A DNA stretch of 12,889 nt from Lunasporangiospora selenospora (taxonomy: Eukaryota > Mortierellomycota > Mortierellomycetes > Mortierellales > Mortierellaceae), in contig JAABOA010000624.1 of NCBI GenBank assembly GCA_015680635.1, positions 1-12,889 on the forward strand. The letters are read 5' to 3'. The first letter of the stretch is position 1, and the number at the start of each line of letters is the position of its first letter. The notes under the pieces are model-generated. The model did no database searches and was not told the origin of the DNA. It was given only the letters and a program-made list of their open reading frames with translations. A program made the translations under genes and the position numbers. Shown here one piece after another: positions 7,354 to 12,889 of this stretch.

Positions 7354-7689
7354 TTAAATTATTATAAAATATTATCTAGTCTTTTAATCTTAGGTTTAGC
7401 TAAGGTAAATTATTAAGAATTTATTTTTAAGAGAGGCTAAATCCCTAAGGGGTAGGCCCAATTCTGTGTTTTCGTTTAATAAAAAATAGATAGTAAGCTA
7501 GATAGAAATTTAAATTCCTTTTTAATTAGATTATTTTTTAAGTGGTAAGATCCACTTCTTTAAAAATAGTAAGATTAAACTTCACCTTTTAAGGTATATC
7601 TAATAAAAATTTCAGATTAGATATGATTACAAATTTTAGCTTAATTAAGGCCGTTAATTAGTTATGCTATAATAGTATTGATATGTAAA
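7354..7689. other. Spacer before the rnl-like piece
   Basis: No gene was recognised. It contains repeat copy 2 (7546-7577), which can pair as AAGTGG..CCACTT (7540-7557), and a GC-richer patch CCCTAAGGGG at 7442-7452. Confidence 0.4.
7546..7577 (+). repeat. 32-bp imperfect repeat, copy 2
   Basis: TAAGATCCACTTCTTTAAAA and the following ATAGTAAGATTA match 1751-1782 with a few differences. Confidence 0.6.
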
Positions 7690-7825
7690 TAATATATTGT
7701 CATTGAGATTGGTTATTCTCAATAAAAAAGACCGAGTCTATCTTTAAGCCCAATTGATGATTTGAATAACTTATTTATAGTTCTTGAATGAATTAGAAAA
7801 TTATTAAGTACCGTGAGGGGAATAG
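7690..7825 (+). pseudogene. rnl (large-subunit rRNA) domain I fragment
   Basis: AAGTACCGTGAGGGG (7806-7820) is the strongly conserved word near position 455-475 of bacterial 23S rRNA. It is preceded by a plausible mitochondrial version of the upstream helices (ACCGAGTCTATCTTTAAGCCC, then TTATAGTTCTTGAATGAATTAG). The expected continuation (GAAAGG..AAAAGAACC, GTGAAAAAG) is not found after GAGGGG, and neither is the beginning of rnl. It may be a stray copy, an exon cut by an unrecognised insertion, or one piece of a fragmented rRNA. Confidence 0.6.
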
Positions 7826-7940
7826 TCAAATTCTGGTGATGATAGATCATTTTTATATTAATACTTAAGGATATTTCTTCAAATTTGAAGAATTCTAAAT
7901 CCCTTGATGTCATCTTGAGCTCAAGAAAAAGTAGTTACAC

Positions 7941-7981
7941 TTATAGAAGGACCAGTGTCCGACTTGGGTGCTGCTCTTCTA
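7941..7981 (+). repeat. Imperfect 41-bp repeat, copy 1
   Basis: TTATAGAAGGACCAGTGTCC, then ACTTGG and GCTCTTCTA, matches 8121-8162 with about ten differences. Confidence 0.6.
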
Positions 7982-8120
7982 AATCTCAGTGCCTAGATTA
8001 TGGGAATAAAAAATTGTCTTTTTGAACGCTTTTGTTATTGGATCTTGCTTATAAATTCGTCTTCTTAATTAATCCGTAATTCTGTATGAGAAAATGACAT
8101 GACGGTTCTCATGTTACCAG

Positions 8121-8162
8121 TTATAGAGGAACCTGTGTCCTACTTGGTCGCCGGCTCTTCTA
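8121..8162 (+). repeat. Imperfect 42-bp repeat, copy 2
   Basis: TTATAGAGGAACCTGTGTCC, then ACTTGGTCG and GGCTCTTCTA, lies 180 bases after copy 1. Confidence 0.6.
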
Positions 8163-8356
8163 CCTTAATTAAAAATCCCGGTTGATTTCCCTCTATCTTA
8201 TTCCCAACGAATTAAGACTTAACTAGGGCGTTTTCTTTAGAAAAATTCGATGGAAAAAATTTATACCTTTAAAATTTTTTCACGAACCGGAGGCACTTTA
8301 TGAAAATCAGCCGCCTGAGCTAATAGTTATACTGTTAACTATTGTAAAATTATTAA

Positions 8357-8527
8357 TTACCCCCATTACAGGTGTATGATATATATCCGGCTTTATTCAA
8401 CCCATTTATTGAATTAAACCCAAGTCTTTTCATCCCCATCTTATCCAATTCTCAGGTTAAAGAAATATTGAGGTATGATGAGTATTTAGAACAAAAAAAT
8501 TTAGCGTCTACGCTAACTACAAAATAA
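8357..8527 (+). pseudogene. Possible endonuclease leader fragment
   Basis: A stop-free frame without ATG reads VYDIYPALFNPFIELNPSLF, then IPILSNSQVKEIL, and ends at TAA 8525-8527. The FNP..P..SN pattern resembles the leader of endonuclease copy C (FNPLES..VFVP..YSN) that normally precedes the GIY motif by a few dozen residues. Here the GIY motif (copy D) starts about 335 bases downstream, beyond two GC clusters. It may be the separated N-terminus of copy D. The identity is tentative. Confidence 0.3.
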
Positions 8528-8532
8528 ATAAA

Positions 8533-8562
8533 AATCCCCGCCCCCGGGGCGGGCGGGGGTTT
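8533..8562. repeat. GC hairpin
   Basis: AATCCCCGCC and GGGCGGGCGGGGGTTT form a strong GC palindrome just after the stop of the preceding fragment. Confidence 0.55.
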
Positions 8563-8580
8563 ATAAACTTTTTCAAAAAT

Positions 8581-8617
8581 CCGCAAGGGCCGTCCCGCAA
8601 TATGGAGTGGGCCGGCA
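8581..8617. repeat. GC cluster of the CCGTCCCGCA family, copy 1
   Basis: GGGCCGTCCCGCAATATGG..GGGCCGGCATTATGA resembles 11972-12013 (GGCCCGTCCCGCAGTGTGG..CCCGGGATTAATGA). The arms pair around the central GCA.TGT/GCAATAT. Confidence 0.55.
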
Positions 8618-8815
8618 TTATGAAATTTTACCATTTTATCTCGTTAATTAATAATAACCATGTTCCTTTTAATCACGCCCTTGGTTAGGTAGTACTTTTT
8701 CTACCTCCTTTCCTTCTGGTCTAAATAATTATTCTATTTTAGGATTTCCCTCTAATCAATTCTATGGAAATTCAGATACGGATTAATTATATATACTTCA
8801 GGGCAATAAAGAGGG

Positions 8816-8861
8816 AGCTCCCAAGGGCGCTCGCCCGCCGGGTGCCCCCCGTCGGGGAGCT
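8816..8861 (+). mobile_element. AGCT-flanked GC element E4 (46 bp)
   Basis: It is identical to E1 in all 46 bases. Removing one AGCT plus the core leaves GAGGGAGCTGGCGTTTATATG, i.e. EGAGVYMW, matching KAGIYQW in the intact gene. The net insert of 42 bases keeps the frame and adds APKGARPPGAPRRG without a stop. Confidence 0.82.
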
Positions 8862-9222
8862 GGCGTTTATATGTGGTATAATAAAAAATCAAAAAATCTT
8901 ATGTAGGTAGTTCTATAGATCTTTCAAAAAGATTTAGTTCTTATTATTCTTTACCTTATTTAATTAGAAGAAATAATAGTTATATATGTAATGCTTTATA
9001 AAAAGATGGTTATTCTAATTTTAGTCTAACTATCTTAGAGTATGTCGATATTTCTAATCCCCTAAAAGACCAAATTAGAAAATAATACTAGGACGAGAGC
9101 AATATTATCTTTATAGTTAAATGCCCATCTATAATATCTTGACAAAAGCAGGAAACTCTTTAGATTACAAACACTCAGAAGAGTCTATATAAAAAATGTC
9201 AGGTGCCAATAATCCAATGTTT

Positions 9223-9240
9223 GGTAAAACGCGCAGCCGG
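9223..9240 (+). repeat. Mini GC insert shared with copy C
   Basis: GGTAAAACGCGCAGCCGG is identical to the reverse complement of 2498-2515 and disrupts the NUMOD3 segment at the equivalent position. Confidence 0.6.
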
Positions 9241-9627
9241 AGAAAGTAATCCTTTTCGGAAAATCACATTCAAGCGAAAGTTTGGAGAAAATGCGTAAAC
9301 CTAAAAGTGAGTAACATAAAGCAAAATTGAGTCAAGCTAATAAAGGAAGACATAAAGGTGAAAATCACCCATTATTTGGGAAAATCATAGTGATGAGGCT
9401 AAAATAAAAATGAGTATTGCTAAAGGAATACCTATTTATGTTTATTCAGCAGATAAGACTTTACTAGTAAATTCATTTACTTCTGCAAAAAGCCGGGGCA
9501 TTCTTTAATGTGGGTAAAGATACTATTCTACGTAATACTAAAAGTGGAAAATTATTTAAAGACAAATGGATATTATTAACAGAGGTTGATAAGGAATAAG
9601 AATGTAGGGCCACCCGGGCCACGAGGG

Positions 9628-9729
9628 GAATATAAATATACTACAATACATTCATTCCCATTTAATAACTTAGAAATTCTTAAAAATGCTTCCTATTTTA
9701 TAGTGTTTTCAATGACACCTTTAAAATAA
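9628..9729 (+). other. Short open frame downstream of copy D, unidentified
   Basis: Thirty-three codons (EYKYTTIHSFPFNNLEILKN, then ASYFIVFSMTPLK) end at TAA and have no ATG at the start. By analogy with atp9 it might be the displaced 3' end of a gene that copy D once entered. I cannot match it to a named mitochondrial protein. It may be chance. Confidence 0.2.
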
Positions 9730-9910
9730 ACTGCCCCCCCCGGCCGCCCCCAAGTAGAGATATATTGCTTGCAAAATCAAATTTAACGAATATTTCTGTT
9801 TAAACTATTATAACACCCCTTATTAATGTTTTTTAAGGGGGGGGGGGTACAGAGAGGAATTATATAAAAAATAAATAATATAGGGTTATATTAAGATTAA
9901 TTTATAATAA
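9730..9910. other. Spacer with C and G runs
   Basis: A CCCCCCCCGGCCGCCCCC cluster lies at about 9733-9750 and a poly-G run at about 9837-9847. No gene was recognised. Confidence 0.4.
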
Positions 9911-9982
9911 GGGATTATAGCTCAATGGTAAAGCGCATAATTGTCGATTATGAGGGTATCGGTTCGAATCCGTTTAATCCCG
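9911..9982 (+). tRNA. trnD(guc): tRNA-Asp (GUC)
   Basis: The acceptor GGGATTA/TAATCCC is perfect and a short D stem GCT/AGC is present. The anticodon stem CATAA/TTATG is perfect, and the loop TTGTCGA gives anticodon GTC. The T arm ATCGG-TTCGAAT-CCGTT has one mismatch. The discriminator is G. Confidence 0.92.
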
Positions 9983-10110
9983 AGAAATTAAGCCAGAATG
10001 GTCTTAGAAATTTTTTCTTTTTGGTTAATCTGCTGTCTTTCTGTCCTCTCTGCATGCTTGCGAAGGGGTAATGGGAAGATTTAATTTTAATTCTTTTTAT
10101 TTTATTAAAA

Positions 10111-10272
10111 ATGCCACAATTATTACCATTCTATTTTGTTAATATGGTGTCCTTTTCATTCTTATTATTTATAGTAATTTTATATGTTTTATCCACATAT
10201 ATCCTTCCTGTAAATAAATTGTTGTTTGCTGTTAGAATGTCTTTAGCAAACAACTCCCCCCATTTATCTTAA
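10111..10272 (+). CDS. atp8: ATP synthase F0 subunit 8
   Basis: The 53-residue ORF starts [20 protein letters not shown], the typical subunit 8 opening (MPQL.PFYF.N...F). One membrane helix follows (about residues 13-33, ending YVLSTYILP). The C-terminal stalk segment is short and basic ([15 protein letters not shown]) and ends HLS. Subunit 8 is a small peripheral-stalk and membrane subunit needed to assemble F0. The length fits fungal mitochondrial Atp8. An endonuclease pseudogene begins 17 bases after the stop, the same arrangement as atp9 with its ORF, so the last residues may derive from a mobile element. tRNA-Asp lies 128 bases upstream on the same strand. Confidence 0.88.
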   Translation: MPQLLPFYFVNMVSFSFLLFIVILYVLSTYILPVNKLLFAVRMSLANNSPHLS

Positions 10273-10289
10273 TTTAATTCAGTGTTTCA

Positions 10290-11158
10290 ATGTTATTTAT
10301 AGGGATAGAGGGATCAGAAGGATTATTCCCTTTATTCCTACCTATAATTCTTTAGACTAATCCCGACAGAGATAAACCACGAATTTTATCTGAGCTTAAG
10401 GGTAAAACGGGAATTTATATGTGGACGCATAATGATTCAGATAAAAGATATATCGGTTCTGCTTTTGATTTATCTAACCGATTAAGTTATTACTATACTC
10501 CATCATGGTTAAAACAAGCAAATACATATATTACTAGAGCTTTAATTATTCATACTCATTCGGCCTTTACTTTGTCTATTCATAAATATATAGATATTTT
10601 TAATTTAGATAAAGAATCAGCCCGTGAATTAATTCTAAAATCAGAGCAATTTAATCTGGATCAAGTCTTTTTGGTAGATGAGCCTAACACTTATAATTTA
10701 CTTAAGGCTGCTGGTTCTTCGCAAGGTAGAACTCTTTCTGCCGGAGCTAAAGCTTTATTGTGTGAAGCTCGTCTAGGGTAAAACTTATTCAGCTACCGGG
10801 CGGTCGCTCCCCTCGGGGGGGTGTAGCCCCCCCCCGAAGGGGAGCTGAAACTAAAGCAAAAATAGTGCTGCTATGTCTGGACAGAATCATCCTTTCTTTA
10901 GTAAAACTGGTGAAAATCATCCTTTCTTTGGTAGAACTGGTAAAATCCACCTATGTATGGTAGAACTGGTGAAAATAATTCTACAAGTAAAAAGGTGTTT
11001 GTTTATTTGAATAAACACCAATGAGTCTTTCCTACGAATTTGCCTCGTGTACAGAAGCGGCAAAACATTAAAAATGTAGCGTAAAAACTATTTGTGGATT
11101 TCTTAAAGATGGTAGGGTATTTCAAAAGGAATGGATTTTATCTTCGTCTAAGAAGTAG
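10290..11158 (+). pseudogene. Decayed GIY-YIG homing endonuclease (copy E) behind atp8
   Basis: From an ATG at 10290 the frame reads MLFIGIEGSEGLFPLFLPII, then meets TAG (10353-10355), then continues in frame through KGKTGIYMWTHNDSDKRYIG, SAFDLSNRLSYYY, THSAFTLSIHKYIDI, KSEQFNLDQV and AAGSSQG to a stop at about 10781. A frameshift just before GKTYSA is followed by GC element E5. Shifted frames then give TKAKISAAMSGQNHPFFSKT, repeated NUMOD3-like HPFFGRTG units, and a C-terminal domain (KTICGFLKDGRVFQKEWIL) ending at TAG 11156-11158. Only one early stop precedes the nuclease domain, so decay looks fairly recent. The part from 10419 to 10781 is open from an internal ATG but would start inside the GIY motif. 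Confidence 0.86.
10791..10846 (+). mobile_element. AGCT-flanked GC element E5 (56 bp, divergent core)
   Basis: AGCT lies at both ends. Inside are GCTCCCCTCGGGGGGG and CCCCCCCCCGAAGGGG palindromes, different from E1-E4. Removing the core with one AGCT joins TATTCAGCT to GAAACTAAAGCA, restoring YSAETKAKI, the standard NUMOD3 motif (HSVETKAKIS in the intact gene). The net insert is 52 bases. Confidence 0.78.
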
Positions 11159-11244
11159 GTTCAATTCGCAGCCGTAGGGGAATAATATACGATCCATTTA
11201 TCTTATTCGTTAGGGGTAAGAGTCTAGTTGAGATTAGCAATAGA

Positions 11245-11283
11245 TATCACCTAAGTATTCATTATTATTCTCTATTAGAATGA
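11245..11283 (+). repeat. Imperfect 39-bp repeat, copy 1
   Basis: TATCACCTAAGTATTCATTA and the following TTCTCTATTAGAATGA match 11377-11415. The segment can pair TTCATT with AATGAA. Confidence 0.6.
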
Positions 11284-11376
11284 ACTAAATCGAATAACAC
11301 CCCACTGGCCCAATTTTTATTCTCTACTTTCTCTGGATCTAGAGATATTGATCGAAGAGTGTGTTATCTACTTATG

Positions 11377-11415
11377 TATCACCTACATATCCATTATTAT
11401 ACTCTGTAATAATGG
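11377..11415 (+). repeat. Imperfect 39-bp repeat, copy 2, with perfect hairpin
   Basis: It includes the perfect 9-bp stem CCATTATTA/TAATAATGG around TACTCTG (11391-11415). Confidence 0.65.
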
Positions 11416-11734
11416 CATTAGTTAAATAAATTCTCAATTTTCTATTTATTTCTCTTTCTTTGTAAAAGCCCGTTGGGCCTCCCCCAAATTTAAGAAAAAG
11501 TCCTTCTGAAGAGATAATTACCCTTCGGTTGGGCACCCAACTCATTATTATATAAAACGTGGGAGGCCTAATCTTAAATTTTAGCCCCCCTCTCGGTTCC
11601 GTTTTTTTGAATATAACAAAATAAGGGTTTAAAGCCCGTTGGCCAAAAATGATTTAACCTATTAAAAGCCCTTTATGGATAACATAATATTATAAGAGCC
11701 CGACTAGAAATTATATGAATTAAATAATAAATTA

Positions 11735-11780
11735 GACAGGGCTCCGCCCTGTCTGCACAGTCGGCCCGCCTGGGCAGACA
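11735..11780. mobile_element. GC double-hairpin cluster
   Basis: GACAGGGC-TCC-GCCCTGTC forms a perfect 8-bp stem. GTCTGC (11751-11756) pairs with GCAGAC (11774-11779) around CGGCCCGCCTGG. The two stems share the GTC, so they would compete or stack. The layout fits mitochondrial double-hairpin elements. Confidence 0.55.
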
Positions 11781-11839
11781 CACAACCGGCCCAACGGGGG
11801 TTTTGTTTTATATTTGAGCCCGAAACTTTGTTTTTAAGT

Positions 11840-11880
11840 CCCAGGGGGTCCACCTCTGCAGAAATGCAGAGGCCCCCGGG
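11840..11880. repeat. GC cluster with GAAA-capped hairpin, copy 1
   Basis: CCTCTGCA-GAAA-TGCAGAGG is a perfect 8-bp stem with a GNRA loop, enclosed by GGGGG/CCCCC. A related cluster lies at 12425-12460. Confidence 0.6.
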
Positions 11881-12035
11881 TTCAGAATTTAATTTATTCC
11901 TTGATTAATAAGTTAATCGATTATTTAAGATCTTAATTAATGATTGATATATTCTATAATAAAATAAATAACGCCAGGCCCGTCCCGCAGTGTGGGGCGG
12001 CCCGGGATTAATGAATAAAATGCTAAATATTTAAT
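11881..12035. other. Spacer with CCGTCCCGCA-family GC cluster (copy 2)
   Basis: The GC cluster at 11972-12004 resembles 8581-8617, including the following ATTA.TGA. No gene was recognised. Confidence 0.5.
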
Positions 12036-12120
12036 TGAGAAGAGAGAGAATCGAACTCCCTATAACCTTTCGGTTGCTTCATTTACAGTGAAGTTAGTAA
12101 TCCAAAGTACAATTCTTCTC
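12036..12120 (-). tRNA. trnY(gua): tRNA-Tyr (GUA), long variable arm
   Basis: On the minus strand the acceptor GAGAAGA/TCTTCTC is perfect and the D stem is GTA/TAC. The anticodon stem CTTCA/TGAAG is perfect, and the loop CTGTAAA gives anticodon GTA. A long variable arm AACC-GAAA-GGTT is present, typical of class II tRNA-Tyr. The T arm is GGGAG-TTCGATT-CTCTC and the discriminator is A. Confidence 0.92.
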
Positions 12121-12421
12121 TATTATATAATAAAAATATACCCCCTTTTTCTGGAATATTCGTTAATTTATTGAATATAACACATATCCGGCCTGCGGCG
12201 ATATAATAATACCCGGGCCCGGGGATTAATGTAAATTAGTGTTAGGGTTAACAAAAAGGAGGGGCCTCTGTGGGTCTTAAATGATAGATATTTGATGTAA
12301 TCACCCAGGGTCGATCCCCCTCGGTGTAGTACCCAAAGGGAACTATAATAATTATGCCCAGCCTGCCCCGCGGGGCGGCCCCCCCCCCCGGAGGGAGCCT
12401 TTCGGTTTAAGCGTTGCATCC
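12121..12421. other. Spacer with GC clusters and a tRNA-Met-like remnant
   Basis: TGTAAATTAGTGTTAGGGTT then AACA (about 12228-12251) resembles the acceptor and D-arm half of tRNA-Met. GC palindromes CCCGGGCCCGGG (12213-12225) and CCCCGCGGGG (12366-12375) and long C and G runs follow. Minus-strand frames across it are mostly GC-cluster translation. Confidence 0.4.
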
Positions 12422-12424
12422 GAG

Positions 12425-12460
12425 CCGGCCCCCTCTGCAGAAACGCAGGGGTGGGCCGGG
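12425..12460. repeat. GC cluster with GAAA-capped hairpin, copy 2
   Basis: CCCTCTGCA-GAAA-CGCAGGGG within GGCC/GGCC arms is related to 11840-11880. It interrupts or ends the unidentified frame to its right. Confidence 0.55.
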
Positions 12461-12630
12461 ACATTTAAACCGGAAGAAGTATTAGTCCAAATATTAAGAA
12501 CTTTCTCTTTAAATTCAGGTGCCCATTTAACTCGTCCATTTATTGAATTGTTATCTAATAATGTAACAGTGCCCTTTATCTTAATAAAAGCTATTAGTTT
12601 CATACCATATAAGGGGTATTATCGAAAAAA

Positions 12631-12650
12631 GGGGCCGGCCGGGGGGGGGA
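12631..12650. repeat. GC cluster
   Basis: GGGGCCGGCCGGGGGGGGG (about 12631-12649) is a palindromic GGCCGGCC core with a G run, inside the broken frame. Confidence 0.5.
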
Positions 12651-12753
12651 TAATAATATCTCTTATACTGTTACGATTACTTATATTAATATTGACTGTA
12701 TGTAATTTGTCTTTATAAATATTAGTATCCCCTAAATTTAAAGCTAATAAAAT

Positions 12754-12788
12754 CCCGGCCCGCGCCACCGCAGCGGGTCGGCCGGGCG
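12754..12788. mobile_element. 35-bp GC cluster, compact form of the 2700-2784 element
   Basis: The outer arms CCCGG/CCGGG and inner CCCGC/GCGGG surround GCCACCGCA. Its two halves match the two ends of 2700-2784. It lies within the unidentified frame. Confidence 0.65.
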
Positions 12789-12889
12789 ATTAAAGTAAAT
12801 AAGTATTATCTACATGTTGAGAAATCCCAAAAGAAAGAGAACCAAATACTTGTTTTTTATTATTAGCAGAATTAGTTCTTAAAGAGAAA

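Larger units (their letters stand above)
7826..8356. other. Region after the rnl piece with a 42-bp repeat pair
   Basis: No gene was identified. It holds two copies of an imperfect 41-42-bp repeat, a 7-bp stem ATGAGAA/TTCTCAT (8086-8112), and an 8-bp hairpin AATAGTTA/TAACTATT (about 8321-8342). Parts could be unrecognised rRNA or intron sequence. Confidence 0.35.
8786..9599 (+). pseudogene. Decayed GIY-YIG homing endonuclease (copy D)
   Basis: Broken frames give QGNKEGA, then GC element E4, then GVYMWYNKKSK, SYVGSSIDLSKRFSSYY, NNSYICNAL, KDGYSNFSLTILEYVDIS, LGREQYYLYS, KAGNSLDYKHSEES, NUMOD3-like SGANNPMFGKT, SDEAKIKMSIAKG, and a C-terminal domain (IPIYVYSADKTLLVNSF..DKWILLTEVDKE) ending at TAA 9597-9599. 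It has several stops and indels plus a mini GC insert at 9223-9240. It is on the opposite strand from copies A-C and the intact gene. Confidence 0.85.
11159..11734. other. Spacer with repeats and hairpins, no gene
   Basis: No gene was recognised. It contains a 39-bp repeat pair (11245-11283, 11377-11415), interleaved complementary blocks (11476-11494 with 11561-11581), and recurring AAAGCCCGTTGG words (11466, 11632). A 12-base match to the end of atp8 lies at 11194-11205. Confidence 0.4.
12464..12889 (-). pseudogene. Unidentified broken reading frame, cut by the window edge
   Basis: One minus-strand frame entering at the window edge reads SLRTNSANNKKQVFGSLSFG, ISQHVDNTYLL, a TAA, a GC cluster, ILLALNLGDTNIYKDKLHTV, NINISNRNSIRDIII, another GC cluster and TAA. 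It then reads MKLIAFIKIKGTVTLLDNNS, INGRVKWAPEFKEKVLNIWT before a third GC cluster. All three parts are in the same frame. The amino-acid make-up looks like real mitochondrial protein rather than chance, but I do not recognise the family. The two GC clusters are themselves stop-free in this frame, and the stops lie just beside them. It may be a plasmid-derived or intronic ORF in decay. The start is outside the window. Confidence 0.45.

Noticed and set aside
7719-7913. 64-codon minus-strand frame
   Set aside because: It overlaps the rnl-like piece on the opposite strand and has no recognisable domain.
8071-8113. Group II intron domain V-like hairpin
   Set aside because: CCGTA..ACGG and GAAAATG resemble it loosely, but the conserved AGC catalytic triad and stem layout are not present.
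8121-8162. Similarity to the large-subunit rRNA domain V word CTCGATGTCGGCTC
   Set aside because: TTGGTCGCCGGCTCTTC is only loosely similar and the neighbouring domain V sequence is absent.
8452-8634. 60-codon minus-strand frame
   Set aside because: It is largely translation of two GC clusters, antisense to the protein-like frame at 8357-8527.
12168-12464. 98-codon minus-strand frame
   Set aside because: It is mostly GC-cluster translation rich in Gly, Pro and Arg; no family resemblance.

Overview
This window looks like a fungal mitochondrial genome. It is strongly AT-rich and gene-poor. It carries atp9 and atp8, five intact-looking tRNA genes (Lys, Met, Ile, Asp and a Tyr with a long variable arm), short pieces resembling rRNA, several free-standing GIY-YIG homing-endonuclease genes in different states of decay, and many short GC-rich palindromic clusters. 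The phylum cannot be fixed from the sequence. The genetic code (TGA as stop or Trp) is also undecided, because the intact genes use TGG and contain no in-frame TGA.

Layout from left to right. 49-1023 (-) is an intact GIY-YIG/NUMOD3 endonuclease. 1311-1383 (-) is tRNA-Lys. 1650-1712 is a short rns-like piece. 2137-2188 is a tRNA-Met remnant. 2322-3144 (-) is a GIY-YIG pseudogene invaded by two kinds of GC cluster. 3540-3611 is tRNA-Met. 3883-6545 (-) is a composite atp9 locus. It holds one complete atp9, an endonuclease ORF directly behind it, a second atp9 3' end, a copy of the atp9 upstream region, a broken endonuclease ORF, and a third, more decayed atp9 3' end. 6560-7353 holds GC hairpins and a run of truncated tRNA 5' halves ending in an intact tRNA-Ile. 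7690-7825 is an isolated rnl domain I piece. 8357-9599 contains another decayed endonuclease gene. 9911-9982 is tRNA-Asp, 10111-10272 is atp8, and 10290-11158 is an endonuclease pseudogene just behind atp8. 11159-12889 holds repeats, GC hairpins, tRNA-Tyr (-) and an unidentified broken reading frame.

Two mobile systems shape the window. The first is a family of GIY-YIG elements that sit at the 3' ends of small ATP-synthase genes. At atp9 the displaced original 3' ends are still visible, which suggests serial insertion with replacement of the gene's C-terminus. The second is a family of GC clusters flanked by AGCT. Four of them interrupt the endonuclease genes, and removing the cluster plus one AGCT restores a sensible local coding sequence each time. 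Two copies are identical over 46 bases, are multiples of three in net length, and add the same stop-free peptide at the same codon position. These are best explained as mobile double-hairpin-type GC elements.
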